A stretch of 64,000 nucleotides of DNA from JBGTIS01 sp041745535 (GCA_041745535.1 JBGTIS010000253.1:1-64000); one strand, 5' to 3'. Shown: positions 9,337 to 18,971, numbered from the stretch's first letter. Translations and numbers: made by a program. Notes: a model not told the origin generated them from the sequence alone.

Positions 9337-11391
9337 ATGCACACTTTTTACACGAATTTTTTATCTTACCAGAAGCGCTTTTTCTGGATAATCATTATGT
9401 TAATTTTCGCCAGCGCTAGTGTTTCCGCACAAAATATCAATAAGAAAAGAACCAATTATGGTGTGGGCTACCTGGAGTATCTGCCTTCAGGATATAGTAG
9501 TGGCTCTAACTTTCCGGTAATCATCTATTTACATGGAAAAGGGGAAAAAGGCAACGGAAGCGATGCTGCCCTGAACCTAGTGAAAAAATGGGGTCCATTG
9601 CATGAAATAGATGCATTTGGTAGCAACATGTGCTTTACTGTGAACGGAACAAAGGAATGTTTTGTGGTAATTGCCCCGCAAACCAGCTCAGGTTTTTCAG
9701 GCGATTTTATTGAAAAAATTATTGACCATACCATCAATAATTATAAAGTGGATCCTAACCGGGTGTACCTTACAGGTTTGAGCATGGGCGCCATTGGCAC
9801 TTGGGGCTTTTCTTATGGTGGTAACAATAAGCCTAACAAGATAGCCGCCATTGCTCCTATAGCCGGAGCTGGTAACACCTCAAATGCTTGTTATCTGGCA
9901 GACAACAATATTGGTGTGTGGGCATTTCATGGCCTGAAAGATGGTATCATTTCACCAAACAAATCAAAAGATATGGTGAATGCACTGAACAAATGTAAAA
10001 CTGGATACTCTGCCAAGTTAACTTTATACGAAGGCTGTGATCACTCTAAGAAAACATGGGAGAAAGCATATAATTCTCAACATACCTACCAGTCGCCTAA
10101 TATGTACGAGTGGTTTCTGAAGAACAAGAAAGGTAAATCAAGCGGTAGTACCGATTCGCCGACCCCCACTGCTAATCAGAATCCTATTGCCAATGCGGGT
10201 GCAGACAAAACAATTACCTTACCTACTAATTTAGTTACACTTAGTGGTGTAAACAGCAAAGATAATGATGGGGATATAGTAAAATATGTTTGGTCGAAAG
10301 TGAGTGGCCCAGCGGCTACCATAAAAAGCAGTACTTCTAAAATTACCGATGTTGCCAATCTGGTGGAAGGTACCTATGTGTTTAGGCTGAAAGTAACTGA
10401 TAATAAAGGCGCTGTTGGTACCGATGACATTAAAATCATTGTGCAAAAATCGGGAGGTACAAGTGGTACGCTGGTAGCCAATGCAGGCAATGATGCTACT
10501 ATATATACGCATAACTTTACCCTGGATGGTACCAAAAGCTCTGCCGGTACAGGTAAAATTGTTCGTTATGAATGGAAAAAAATTTCAGGAAATATTAATT
10601 TTGGTGCCATCCAAACCGGTGCTACTTACAACGTTACTGACATGCGCCCTGGTGATTATGTGTTCCAGTTAACGGTAGTTAATGATAAAGGGGCCAAAGC
10701 TTCTGATAAAGTATCCGTAAAGGTTATTATTACTGATGCTACCCCGGACACGCAAAATAACAAAGCTCCTGTCGCCAAAGCAGGTAGCGATATTACTATT
10801 TACCTCCCCAATCGTTCGATTACCTTAAACGGTGGACAAAGCACTGACAGCGATGGTAGCATCAAGAACTATGTATGGGAAAAACTTGCCGGAAATATCA
10901 ACTTTGGTGGACTAAAGCAAGGTGCGGTACAAAAAGTTACTGATATGCGTCCCGGTAATTATGAATTTGAACTTACTGTTACTGATAACGATGGTGCCCA
11001 ATCAACCGACAGAATCATTGTAAGAGTAAAAGATGGTACTAGTGCCAGAACAGCAACCGCAAGTAATATTATCAAAGGTGAAACTGAGGCCGCTGAGAAC
11101 CTTATTGTAGGTGGTGAATCTGTTGCCTTTAGCCTGGCTAACATATCTGCTTACCCTAATCCGGTGGCCGATAAAGTAACGGTAGACTTTGGTGCTAACC
11201 TGGAAGAAACTGTTCAGATCAGCCTATTAGATCAAACTGGTAGAACTGTTTACAGTAAAGAAGCCGTATTGTATGGTGAATCAAAACTGGAATTAGATCT
11301 GTCAAATATTCCTGTAAAATCTGGTTTGTTATTCCTGCAGGTTAAATCAGGAGATGCTGATGCGAAAACTATCAAGTTGTTAAAACAATAA
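9337..11391 (+). CDS. secreted esterase with PKD repeats, paralog
   Basis: A 684-residue paralog of the preceding gene with the same architecture. It has a signal peptide (1-32, ending SVSAQ), an alpha/beta-hydrolase domain (35-265) with S149 in GLSMG, D202 in LKDGII and H236 in CDHSKK, three PKD domains (about 285-370, 378-465, 475-565), and a type A T9SS sorting domain starting at AYPNPVADKV. About half the residues agree by eye with the upstream copy, so the duplication is not recent. The changes around the catalytic histidine suggest a different substrate preference. It has its own promoter region and terminator, so it is a separate transcription unit. Confidence 0.88.
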   Translation: MHTFYTNFLSYQKRFFWIIIMLIFASASVSAQNINKKRTNYGVGYLEYLPSGYSSGSNFPVIIYLHGKGEKGNGSDAALNLVKKWGPLHEIDAFGSNMCFTVNGTKECFVVIAPQTSSGFSGDFIEKIIDHTINNYKVDPNRVYLTGLSMGAIGTWGFSYGGNNKPNKIAAIAPIAGAGNTSNACYLADNNIGVWAFHGLKDGIISPNKSKDMVNALNKCKTGYSAKLTLYEGCDHSKKTWEKAYNSQHTYQSPNMYEWFLKNKKGKSSGSTDSPTPTANQNPIANAGADKTITLPTNLVTLSGVNSKDNDGDIVKYVWSKVSGPAATIKSSTSKITDVANLVEGTYVFRLKVTDNKGAVGTDDIKIIVQKSGGTSGTLVANAGNDATIYTHNFTLDGTKSSAGTGKIVRYEWKKISGNINFGAIQTGATYNVTDMRPGDYVFQLTVVNDKGAKASDKVSVKVIITDATPDTQNNKAPVAKAGSDITIYLPNRSITLNGGQSTDSDGSIKNYVWEKLAGNINFGGLKQGAVQKVTDMRPGNYEFELTVTDNDGAQSTDRIIVRVKDGTSARTATASNIIKGETEAAENLIVGGESVAFSLANISAYPNPVADKVTVDFGANLEETVQISLLDQTGRTVYSKEAVLYGESKLELDLSNIPVKSGLLFLQVKSGDADAKTIKLLKQ

Positions 11392-11726
11392 TAGCTAAAT
11401 AATCTTATAAGAAAGCCCGTTACCTTCGGGCTTTTTTTTTGTTCAGGAAATAAGCAGGATAATTGGAGATAGGGTGTTCGGAAGCAAAACTTAAATCATA
11501 TAAAAAAGAAAAGCCCTCCTTGAGAAAGGGGGGCATTCTTATTTAAAACAGGTGTATGAATAAATTTGTGTTATGCATATATATATACTACTCGCAAAGA
11601 AAAGGTAACCCGGTTTTGTAAAAAAAAAAAAAAAGTTTTCATAACCCTTATTCCCGCCTATTTTACAGGCTTATTGGGCAAAATTTTTTTTAACTGATTT
11701 AAATAATTTGAATAAACATTAAAAAA
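11392..11726. other. intergenic region with terminator and A-tract
   Basis: 335 bases without a gene. It contains the terminator at 11412, a second G/C-rich hairpin near 11515-11535 (arms GCCCTCCTT and AAGGGGGGC, pairing with one G-T wobble), an alternating TA stretch near 11576-11590 and an unbroken A-tract near 11620-11634. The tract may act as a bent promoter-upstream element for the phosphatase gene. Confidence 0.5.
11412..11440 (+). terminator. intrinsic terminator after second esterase
   Basis: An 8-bp stem (AAAGCCCG with CGGGCTTT, 11412-11419 and 11427-11434) is followed by a continuous T run, 20 bases after the stop codon. Confidence 0.9.
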
Positions 11727-12212
11727 ATGATCCAAATTCTTTTCGTTTGTCTGGGCAATATATGCCGTTCACCCCTGGCCGAAGGTATTTTCAATCAATT
11801 GGTAAAGGGGCAGCACTTATCTTCTTATCTTTTGAGCGACTCTGCCGGTACCTCCGATTATCATATTGGGCAACAGCCTGACCGACGTACAATTTTAATT
11901 GGCCAGAAACATAATATGCCCATTCGCCATGTGGCAAGACAATTTATAGCAAATGATTTTGAAAAATTTGATTATATTATAGCCATGGATCAAAAAAATT
12001 ATCAGCACATTATGTCCATGCGGAAAAATCATTCCGATTATATTACCAAAATAAGCCTGATGCGCGATTTTGAAAGTAATCCTGCTGATAGTCGTGATGT
12101 ACCGGATCCTTATTGGAGTGGGGAAGATGGATTTCAGCAGGTTTACGATATACTTTATAACAGTATCAGCAATTTTATTGACCACTTAAAAAAAGAACAT
12201 CAATTATCTTAA
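11727..12212 (+). CDS. low molecular weight protein-tyrosine phosphatase
   Basis: A 161-residue cytoplasmic phosphatase. The P-loop FVCLGNICRSP starts near the N-terminus, with the nucleophile C8 and R14 of the CX5R signature. The general acid is D127 in the conserved DPYW motif. Length and motif positions are typical of the family, which dephosphorylates phosphotyrosine on proteins, often regulators of polysaccharide export; no partner kinase is present here. It is followed by fbp after 31 bases on the same strand, so the two probably share a transcript, though no functional link is evident. Confidence 0.93.
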   Translation: MIQILFVCLGNICRSPLAEGIFNQLVKGQHLSSYLLSDSAGTSDYHIGQQPDRRTILIGQKHNMPIRHVARQFIANDFEKFDYIIAMDQKNYQHIMSMRKNHSDYITKISLMRDFESNPADSRDVPDPYWSGEDGFQQVYDILYNSISNFIDHLKKEHQLS

Positions 12213-12243
12213 ATTGGCTTTTGTTATTTAACCAAACCTTGTT

Positions 12244-13242
12244 ATGAAAGGAAATAACCTAGGATTACCAGTAGGAACTACATTAGACCGGTTTATCAAA
12301 CGGAATCAGGAAGATTTTCCCTACGCATCCGGCGAACTTTCACAGTTGCTAAGAGACATTGGCCTGGCCAGTAAAATCCTGAATAAAGAAATTAACCGGG
12401 CAGGATTAATGAATATCGTTGGGGCTTTTGGTGAGCAGAATGTACAGGGAGAAGAACAGCAAAAGCTGGATGTGGTAGCTGATATTCGTTTAACAAGGGC
12501 TTTGCGAAATGGAGGCGAGGTATGTGCCCTTATTTCTGAAGAAAATGAAGGTATTATTGATTTGGGAAATCCGTCGGGTAAATATATTGTGGCCATTGAT
12601 CCGCTGGATGGTTCTTCTAACATTGATGTAAATGTATCAATCGGTACTATTTTTTCTGTATACAGACGAAAATCAAAGATTGACGCTCCGGTACAGGATG
12701 ATGATTTTCTGCAACCTGGCAAAGACCAGGTAGCTGCCGGTTATGTATTGTATGGTTCTTCTACCATGCTGGTGTTTACCACCGGCAACGGGGTAAATGG
12801 GTTTACCTACGACCCTACTATAGGTGAATTTTTTTTATCGCATCGGAACATGACCACTCCGGCTCAGGGAAATTACTTTTCCATTAACGAAGGTTCTTCA
12901 GTAAGCTTTCCTGATTATATTGTCCGATATGTTCAATTTTGCAAGGAACAGGCTTATTCTGCCCGTTACATCGGTTCGCTGGTAGGCGATTTTCATCGAA
13001 ATTTATTGAAAGGGGGCATTTATATGTATCCGGCTACTCACCAGGCTCCTCATGGAAAACTGCGCTTGTTGTACGAATGCAACGCCTTGGCTTTTGTGAT
13101 AGAGCAGGCAGGAGGAAAAGCATGCGACGGTAAACAGCGGATACTAGATATTCAACCTGATTCTTTCCACCAGCGAGTTCCATTTTTTGTAGGATCTTCT
13201 GAAATGGTAGAAAAACTGGAAAGTTTTATTGAAGCGGATTAA
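12244..13242 (+). CDS. fbp: class I fructose-1,6-bisphosphatase
   Basis: Gluconeogenic enzyme that hydrolyses fructose 1,6-bisphosphate to fructose 6-phosphate. The 332 residues match the class I family. The metal site is visible as ISEENEG and the signature AIDPLDGSSNIDVN near residues 117-130, and the substrate-binding region as KLRLLYECNALAFVIEQAGGKA near the C-terminus. The start ATG lies in a small gap after the phosphatase gene. It converges with the methyltransferase gene on the other strand, 29 bases apart, without an obvious terminator between them. Confidence 0.96.
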   Translation: MKGNNLGLPVGTTLDRFIKRNQEDFPYASGELSQLLRDIGLASKILNKEINRAGLMNIVGAFGEQNVQGEEQQKLDVVADIRLTRALRNGGEVCALISEENEGIIDLGNPSGKYIVAIDPLDGSSNIDVNVSIGTIFSVYRRKSKIDAPVQDDDFLQPGKDQVAAGYVLYGSSTMLVFTTGNGVNGFTYDPTIGEFFLSHRNMTTPAQGNYFSINEGSSVSFPDYIVRYVQFCKEQAYSARYIGSLVGDFHRNLLKGGIYMYPATHQAPHGKLRLLYECNALAFVIEQAGGKACDGKQRILDIQPDSFHQRVPFFVGSSEMVEKLESFIEAD

Positions 13243-13271
13243 TCAAATAATTTTAGTGCAGGGAGGTTAAA

Positions 13272-13955
13272 TCAGGAGAAATGGCGTCGGTAAATTCGCG
13301 AAACGATCATACCAAGATAAAAGCTTGCCGAAACTGCTGGGCTATACGCTAAATTTTGAAAGTGCTGCTCAAAATCAGGAAGTTTTGTATTGCTCAGGTT
13401 GCTCGTCCATCTGAAAAACAAATACATGATTTTGATAAGCAATAGTTGCCACTTACTGTGGACAGGATGATTAGAAACGGTAAAATCAGAAAATAACCAA
13501 AGGCCATGCGCTTTTGTGGCATTTTTTATGGTAAGCATCGCTTTGCCTAAATCTTTATCATTAAAAACGTCCAGAACGAAATAAGTGATAACCACATCGT
13601 ACTTTCTTTCGGGTGGGATATTATTTTCAGTTCCTGTAATAAATTCAATATCAGGAAATGTTTTCGCTTTCCGGCTTATGATGTATTCTTCGGTTTTCTT
13701 TTTGGCAGCCTGTATCATTTTTTCAGAAGAATCAATGTAGGTAATATTTGTAATAGGCTTGCCCAGGGCCAATATTTCGGTAAGTATCCATCCTGTACCA
13801 CCTCCTATAATCAGAATCTGAGCATTTTCCGGAATAAAGGGTAGAAAATACCGTTGGGCATTTATAATTTCTTTTCCAAATACAAGCCGTGCCAGCCTGT
13901 CGTATACCGCTGATATTGAATCAAAATTAACTTTTTTGTTGAGTTTGTTAGTCAA
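13272..13955 (-). CDS. class I SAM-dependent methyltransferase
   Basis: A 227-residue cytoplasmic methyltransferase of the Rossmann fold. Motif I is ILIIGGGTGWI (about 48-58), followed by the acidic ribose-binding YIDSSEKMI and a motif IV-like YDVVITYFVLDVF. The small-molecule methyltransferase pattern resembles UbiE or MenG only loosely, so the substrate is open. The C-terminal part (LLLIKIMYLFFRW) is hydrophobic and could attach to the membrane. It starts 2 bases after the stop of the UbiA-like gene, which strongly suggests coupled translation and action on that protein's product or a nearby lipid. Confidence 0.85.
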   Translation of the reverse strand: MTNKLNKKVNFDSISAVYDRLARLVFGKEIINAQRYFLPFIPENAQILIIGGGTGWILTEILALGKPITNITYIDSSEKMIQAAKKKTEEYIISRKAKTFPDIEFITGTENNIPPERKYDVVITYFVLDVFNDKDLGKAMLTIKNATKAHGLWLFSDFTVSNHPVHSKWQLLLIKIMYLFFRWTSNLSNTKLPDFEQHFQNLAYSPAVSASFYLGMIVSRIYRRHFS

Positions 13956-13957
13956 AT

Positions 13958-14794
13958 TTACAGCAGTAAATACAACAATGGATAAAGAAATACACTATCG
14001 CCAACAATGCGGTACCTTTCATTTTTTTTAAAAAAAGCAGGATTGCGTAAAATCAGAAATAAGGAAAGCCCCATAGTAAATATCAGCAATTCAGCCTTTA
14101 TGCAGGGCAGATTATGCGCAAAAAGAAAGGAAGTTACCAGGATAAACGTAAATAGTATATTAAACAAACCATACACCAGCTTTTTAGTATGGGTTTCTCC
14201 ATAAAATATTGTGAAAGACACATAGTTGTCCTGTTCATCTAATTGTTTCTCAAACAACGAAAATTCTAGTAGGTTGATAAGAGCTATCAGAAAAAATTGC
14301 ATGAATAAGGCTATTATATCCCATGTAATTAGGCGATTGAAGTTACTGATGGGTGCCAGAAAAATACCGGTAGCATACAGAAACGCGACAATAAATTCCT
14401 TATGAAAAAAGCGTTTTGGTTTTAAAATACTAATCAGTAAAAAATACAATCCAACAAAACCGGTTAGCACCACTCCCCTGACAATAAGTTGCCTCGGCAA
14501 ATAAAACAACATTACTGTGCCTATAATGGTCATTACCAGAAATGAGATCCCAATGGCTTTAAAATGCTTTTGATGATAAAGATGCCGGTTAGAGTTGGCT
14601 GGATGCTTAACCTGATACGCATCTGCCAAATGATCGGCCGTATAAATAAGCCAGACACAAATACCAAGTGCCAGCACAGGAAAAATGTAGAGATTCACCT
14701 GTAAATAATCAGCAATAAACAGGGTACTGATGCAAGCACCTGTCACTACATCCAGACTGAGTATTCTTCCTATTCCGATAAGTTGGCGGAGCAT
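13958..14794 (-). CDS. UbiA-like polytopic membrane protein
   Basis: A 278-residue integral membrane protein with about eight hydrophobic helices. D54 and D58 in TADHLADAYQ sit at the cytoplasmic end of a helix, like the first Asp-rich motif of UbiA prenyltransferases. A second acidic pair (D186, D189 in KQLDEQDNY) lies where the second motif would be. Both motifs depart from the canonical NDxxDxxxD, so this is either a divergent prenyltransferase or an inactive relative. Its gene is translationally linked to a methyltransferase, and together they could make or modify an isoprenoid lipid, quinone or pigment. Family membership is probable, activity unproven. Confidence 0.6.
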   Translation of the reverse strand: MLRQLIGIGRILSLDVVTGACISTLFIADYLQVNLYIFPVLALGICVWLIYTADHLADAYQVKHPANSNRHLYHQKHFKAIGISFLVMTIIGTVMLFYLPRQLIVRGVVLTGFVGLYFLLISILKPKRFFHKEFIVAFLYATGIFLAPISNFNRLITWDIIALFMQFFLIALINLLEFSLFEKQLDEQDNYVSFTIFYGETHTKKLVYGLFNILFTFILVTSFLFAHNLPCIKAELLIFTMGLSLFLILRNPAFFKKNERYRIVGDSVFLYPLLYLLL

Positions 14795-14900
14795 AGGCAG
14801 GGATATTTTAATCGGTTAAGCCGATGCGAAAATAAAATAAGCCCACTACAAATTAATGAGCTCATTTTTAATTATTAAATTAAGGTAACCTAATGAAATT

Positions 14901-15794
14901 CTAACCGCCTAACGCTTCAGCTCCGGCTACAATTTCTAATATTTCTTTGGTAATAGCTGCCTGCCGGGTTCGGTTGTACTGAAGCCTTAATTCTTTCAGC
15001 AGTTCACCAGCATTGTCAGTAGCTTTATCCATCGCGGTCATACGTGCCCCCTGCTCAGCGGCACTGGATTCTAAAATAGCTTTGAAAAACTGAACTTTCA
15101 ACGATTGAGGAATCAGTTCTTCAATAATATATTCTCTGGATGGCTCGTAAATATAATCTGTTTGCGGAGCTTTTGACTTATCAGATTTATTATCAGCCTG
15201 CATCGCCTCTATTGGTAAGAATTGTTCAACCCGGAGAATCTGGGTAGCTATATTCTTGAATTCATTGTAGGCTAGTAATACTTGGTCGTATGCGCCTTTT
15301 TTGAACTCATCCATGGCATAAGAAGCAGCTGTGCGTACATTTTCAAAAGAAGGATCGCCGATCAGATCTTTAAATCCGGTTTTTACCAGATAATCGCGTT
15401 TTGAAAAGTAGGCAAAAGATTTAAGTCCAACCGGAAGTATATCTACATGACCAGCCTGGTACTGCCTGCTGTACTTTTCCTGAATGGTATCGCGAACTGC
15501 CCTGAAAATAGTACTGTTAAACCCTCCGCAAAGACCCTTATCAGATGAAATTACGACAATAAGCACTTTATTAACTTCCCTTTTTGCCGCATAATCCAAC
15601 GTTACCTCCTCACCCAAACTTTCAGATACATTAGTCAGTATTTGTGAAAGCTTTCGTGCATAGGGGCGCATTTGCAACAGGCGGTTCTGAGCCCTGCGCA
15701 ATTTTGAGGCAGCCACCATTTTCATGGCTTTTGTGATCTGCTGTGTAGAAACTACAGAGGTTATTCTGTTTTTTACTTCTTTCAGGTTTGGCAT
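14901..15794 (-). CDS. atpG: F-type ATP synthase gamma subunit
   Basis: Central rotor shaft of the F1 sector. The 297 residues have the conserved N-terminal helix (LKEVKNRITSVVSTQQITKAMKMV) and the C-terminal helix (ATDNAGELLKELRLQYNRTRQAAITKEILEI, shown here only in part as key residues), which form the coiled coil inside the alpha3-beta3 ring. SSDKGLCGGFNS marks the globular domain. It is the last gene of the operon; atpD and atpC, which often follow, are absent. It lies 45 bases after atpA. Confidence 0.97.
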   Translation of the reverse strand: MPNLKEVKNRITSVVSTQQITKAMKMVAASKLRRAQNRLLQMRPYARKLSQILTNVSESLGEEVTLDYAAKREVNKVLIVVISSDKGLCGGFNSTIFRAVRDTIQEKYSRQYQAGHVDILPVGLKSFAYFSKRDYLVKTGFKDLIGDPSFENVRTAASYAMDEFKKGAYDQVLLAYNEFKNIATQILRVEQFLPIEAMQADNKSDKSKAPQTDYIYEPSREYIIEELIPQSLKVQFFKAILESSAAEQGARMTAMDKATDNAGELLKELRLQYNRTRQAAITKEILEIVAGAEALGG

Positions 15795-15839
15795 ATTCTA
15801 TAATAATTGGCAAAATTTCTGAAACTATTCTTCCGCTTT

Positions 15840-17417
15840 CTATGCGTATCTTTTGGCCAGGTCTGTTGCTACTTTTTGCAATACCTCCGTAACATGGTCG
15901 TCCAACTTACCAGCTCTCAGTGTATCCAGTACATCGCGGTGCTGGGCATTTAAAAGCATTTGATATTCAGTTTCAAATTCTTTCACTTTGTCAACCGGCA
16001 CTTTATCCATAAACCCTTTGGTAGAGGCATAGATAATGGCAACCTGATTTTCAACCGGAACTGGTGAAAACTGTGGTTGTTTCAGAATTTCAAGGTTCTT
16101 TCTTCCCCGGTCGATGGTACGTTTGGTAGCGGCATCCAAATCAGATCCGAACTTGGCGAATGCCTCCAGTTCACGAAATTGCGCCTGGTCCAGTTTAAGT
16201 GTACCCGCTACTTTTTTCATTGATTTGATCTGGGCATTACCTCCCACCCGCGATACCGAAATACCCACGTTAATGGCAGGTCGGATACCAGCGTTAAACA
16301 AGCTGGTTTCAAGAAATATCTGTCCATCTGTAATTGAAATCACATTGGTGGGAATGTAAGCGGAAACATCACCAGCCTGGGTTTCAATAATGGGCAATGC
16401 TGTTAAAGATCCACCACCTTTTACTTTACCTTTCAGCGAAGGGGGCAGGTCATTCATGTTTTTTACAATTTCATCGCTTTCAGTAAGCTTGGCGGCTCTT
16501 TCCAATAAGCGTGAGTGCAGGTAAAATACATCACCAGGATAAGCTTCACGGCCGGGAGGTCTTCTTAATAATAAAGATACTTCCCGGTAAGCTACTGCCT
16601 GCTTGGAAAGGTCGTCGTAAATTACCAAGGCCGGACGGCCGGTATCACGGAAATACTCGCCAATGGCAGCACCGGTAAAAGGGGCGAAGAATTGCATGGG
16701 AGCAGGGTCGGCCGCGGTCGCCGAAACAACAACGGTATAATCCATAGCGCCGTAGCGTTCCAGTGAAGCTACCACACCGGCCACAGTAGAGGCTTTTTGC
16801 CCTACCGCCACATAAATACAGTAAACAGTTTCTCCTTTTTCGTAAAATTCTTTCTGATTAATGATGGTATCAATAGCAACCGCTGTTTTACCGGTTTGCC
16901 GGTCGCCAATAATTAATTCCCGCTGACCGCGGCCAATAGGAATCATAGAGTCGATGGCTTTGATACCTGTTTGAAGCGGCTCATTTACCGGTTGGCGATA
17001 GATTACGCCGGGGGCTCTTCTTTCCAGTGGCATATCGAGGAGTTCGCCACCAACCGGGCCTTTACCATCGATGGGTTTCCCTAAGGTATCAACTACCCGG
17101 CCTATTATTTTTTCACCAACCTGGATAGAGGCGATTTTACCGGTACGTTTCACGGTATCACCTTCTTTAATTTCACCGGCCTCACCTAATAGTACCGCGC
17201 CTACGTTATCTTCCTCAAGGTTAAGCACAAGTGCATTTAACCCATTTTCAAAAACAAGTAATTCACCGGATTGGGCCTTGGAAAGGCCATAGATACGGGC
17301 AACGCCATCGCCAATCTGAAGTACTGTGCCTACTTCTTCCAGTTCAGCCTCGGTTTTAAAACCTGATAGTTGTTCTCTTAATATTGCCGAAACTTCGTCG
17401 GGTCTTACTTCTGCCAT
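15840..17417 (-). CDS. atpA: F-type ATP synthase alpha subunit
   Basis: Regulatory nucleotide-binding subunit of F1. The 525 residues contain the Walker A motif GDRQTGKTA (about 172-180), the Walker B stretch ALVIYDDLSKQ, and the alpha signature PAINVGISVSRVGG. The length is a little above the Escherichia coli protein. It lies 87 bases downstream of atpH in the same direction. The catalytic beta subunit gene is not in this cluster, so stoichiometry must be balanced from another locus. Confidence 0.98.
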   Translation of the reverse strand: MAEVRPDEVSAILREQLSGFKTEAELEEVGTVLQIGDGVARIYGLSKAQSGELLVFENGLNALVLNLEEDNVGAVLLGEAGEIKEGDTVKRTGKIASIQVGEKIIGRVVDTLGKPIDGKGPVGGELLDMPLERRAPGVIYRQPVNEPLQTGIKAIDSMIPIGRGQRELIIGDRQTGKTAVAIDTIINQKEFYEKGETVYCIYVAVGQKASTVAGVVASLERYGAMDYTVVVSATAADPAPMQFFAPFTGAAIGEYFRDTGRPALVIYDDLSKQAVAYREVSLLLRRPPGREAYPGDVFYLHSRLLERAAKLTESDEIVKNMNDLPPSLKGKVKGGGSLTALPIIETQAGDVSAYIPTNVISITDGQIFLETSLFNAGIRPAINVGISVSRVGGNAQIKSMKKVAGTLKLDQAQFRELEAFAKFGSDLDAATKRTIDRGRKNLEILKQPQFSPVPVENQVAIIYASTKGFMDKVPVDKVKEFETEYQMLLNAQHRDVLDTLRAGKLDDHVTEVLQKVATDLAKRYA

Positions 17418-17504
17418 TTTTTATATCTTTAATCTTGATTAAACACTTCGCGTCCGGTAGTGGATACGAAAACTAGGTTATGTTATAAAATTCAGCTACA
17501 GGTT

Positions 17505-18098
17505 TTAAATAGCTTTTACGTAGCTGTCGTCCTTAAATTCGTAAGAAAGTTCGGTTAGCTTACTTTTTACTGAGTCATCAATTTGCTGATCGCCAATTTT
17601 AATGACATACCCACCGATAAGAGATGGGTCAATCTTTTCGGTAATAACCAATTTTCTGCCTGTAAGTTTGGTAATGGTGTTCTCAAACTGCTTTCTCAGG
17701 TCGTCGGTTAAAGGAAAGGTGGTGGTAATGTTAACCTTATCAATACCTTTATGCTGGTTATACAAATTGTCGAATTCAGCGGCAATCAGCGGTAAATACC
17801 GTTCTCTGTTTTTCCGTGTAATAATGTCGAAAAAAGTTAAAGTGGGCGGATGTACTTTTTTCTCGAACACTTTGTACAGTATAGTTCGCTTTTTATGATG
17901 ATTGATGATAGGATTTTTGAGCATAAGCGCCAAATCATGATTTTGCTGGCACATTTTAGAAAAAAGTTTCATATCAGCATGGATTTCTTCCAGCAAGCCT
18001 TTTTCCTGGGCCAGTTCTAATAAAGATTTCGCGTATCGGGCCGCAACTCTTAATTCGGACATTTTTCTTTTTAAATTTAAGCTAAAAGTTGAAAGCAA
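17505..18098 (-). CDS. atpH: F-type ATP synthase delta subunit
   Basis: Peripheral-stalk cap that joins F1 to subunit b. The annotated ORF gives 197 residues. An internal start at residue 13 (MSELRVAARYAKSLLELA) would give 185 residues, matches the usual family N-terminus, and is probably the true start (18062). The C-terminal segment DPSLIGGYVIKIGDQQIDDSVKSKL is the family signature region. It sits between atpF (35 bases upstream) and atpA, the normal operon position. Confidence 0.94.
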   Translation of the reverse strand: MLSTFSLNLKRKMSELRVAARYAKSLLELAQEKGLLEEIHADMKLFSKMCQQNHDLALMLKNPIINHHKKRTILYKVFEKKVHPPTLTFFDIITRKNRERYLPLIAAEFDNLYNQHKGIDKVNITTTFPLTDDLRKQFENTITKLTGRKLVITEKIDPSLIGGYVIKIGDQQIDDSVKSKLTELSYEFKDDSYVKAI

Positions 18099-18133
18099 TT
18101 ATTTTTTAAGTGGAAGAAGCAATCAACTTAAAG

Positions 18134-18628
18134 CTAGTTGACATTAACGTCTTTTAATAAATCAGCCACATACTTTTTCTGATTGCTGTCGCTGGCTAAT
18201 TTTTCTTTCAGAATTTTCTCAGCAATTTCAAGCGACAAAGTTGCCACCTGCTGTTTAACATCAGACAACATGGCTTGTTTTTCGGTAGTAAGTAAGGCCC
18301 TTGTATCGGCCATAATTTTTTCTCCTTCCTTCATAGCCTGGTTTCTGGCTTCTTCTTTAATTTTATTAGCTGCCGCGGAAGCGTCTTTCAGCATACTTTC
18401 TCTTTCTTTTCGGGCTTGGTCAAGCAGTTTTTCGTTGTCTGCTTTCAGTTGCTCCATTTCTTTTCGGGCATTATGTGCCGAAGCCAGCGCATTCGCGATC
18501 GAGCTTTCTCTTTCTTTAAGAGAGTTGAGAATCGGTTTCCATGCGAATTTGCCAAGAACGAACAGCAATGCTAAAAAGCCTACTAATTGCCAAAATATTA
18601 ATCCTAAACTGGGGGTAAGTAAATCCAT
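18134..18628 (-). CDS. atpF: F-type ATP synthase b subunit
   Basis: Peripheral stalk subunit. The 164 residues have one N-terminal membrane helix (LIFWQLVGFLALLFVLGKF, about 10-28) followed by a long, highly charged helical region that forms the dimeric stator. PILNSLKERESSIANAL is the conserved hinge after the membrane helix. It sits between atpE and atpH in the standard order. No second b-prime gene is present, so a homodimer is expected. Confidence 0.96.
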   Translation of the reverse strand: MDLLTPSLGLIFWQLVGFLALLFVLGKFAWKPILNSLKERESSIANALASAHNARKEMEQLKADNEKLLDQARKERESMLKDASAAANKIKEEARNQAMKEGEKIMADTRALLTTEKQAMLSDVKQQVATLSLEIAEKILKEKLASDSNQKKYVADLLKDVNVN

Positions 18629-18693
18629 GGTATTTTAGTTAAATAAGTAAAGCTCCGGGCTTCTCCTAACGATATGACCCGAAGCTTAAATGA

Positions 18694-18948
18694 TTAAAGT
18701 TGATAGTCACCGGTAGCGATCAAAAGACACACCACCACGGCAAATAACGCAATTACTTCAATCAGGGCTGCGATAATAAGCATAGCAGTTTGAAGACGTC
18801 CGGCAGCCTCAGGCTGCCTGGCAATACCTTCCATTGCCTGTCCTCCAATTCTACCGATACCAAGGCCTGCGCCTATTGCCGCGATGCCTGCACCGATACC
18901 TGCTCCCATTAACGCGGTACCCGCGTCTAATAATAATGAAATTAACAT
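18694..18948 (-). CDS. atpE: F-type ATP synthase c subunit
   Basis: Ring-forming proteolipid of the Fo rotor. The 84 residues make a two-helix hairpin: a Gly-rich first helix (GAGIGAGIAAIGAGLGIG), the polar loop with RQPEAAGRL, and a second helix with the ion-binding E64 in IEVIALF. The first helix lacks the Gln that Na+-translocating rings carry, so proton coupling is likely. It lies 23 bases after atpB. Confidence 0.97.
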   Translation of the reverse strand: MLISLLLDAGTALMGAGIGAGIAAIGAGLGIGRIGGQAMEGIARQPEAAGRLQTAMLIIAALIEVIALFAVVVCLLIATGDYQL

Positions 18949-18971
18949 AGAGAAATAGTTATAATTAGAAA

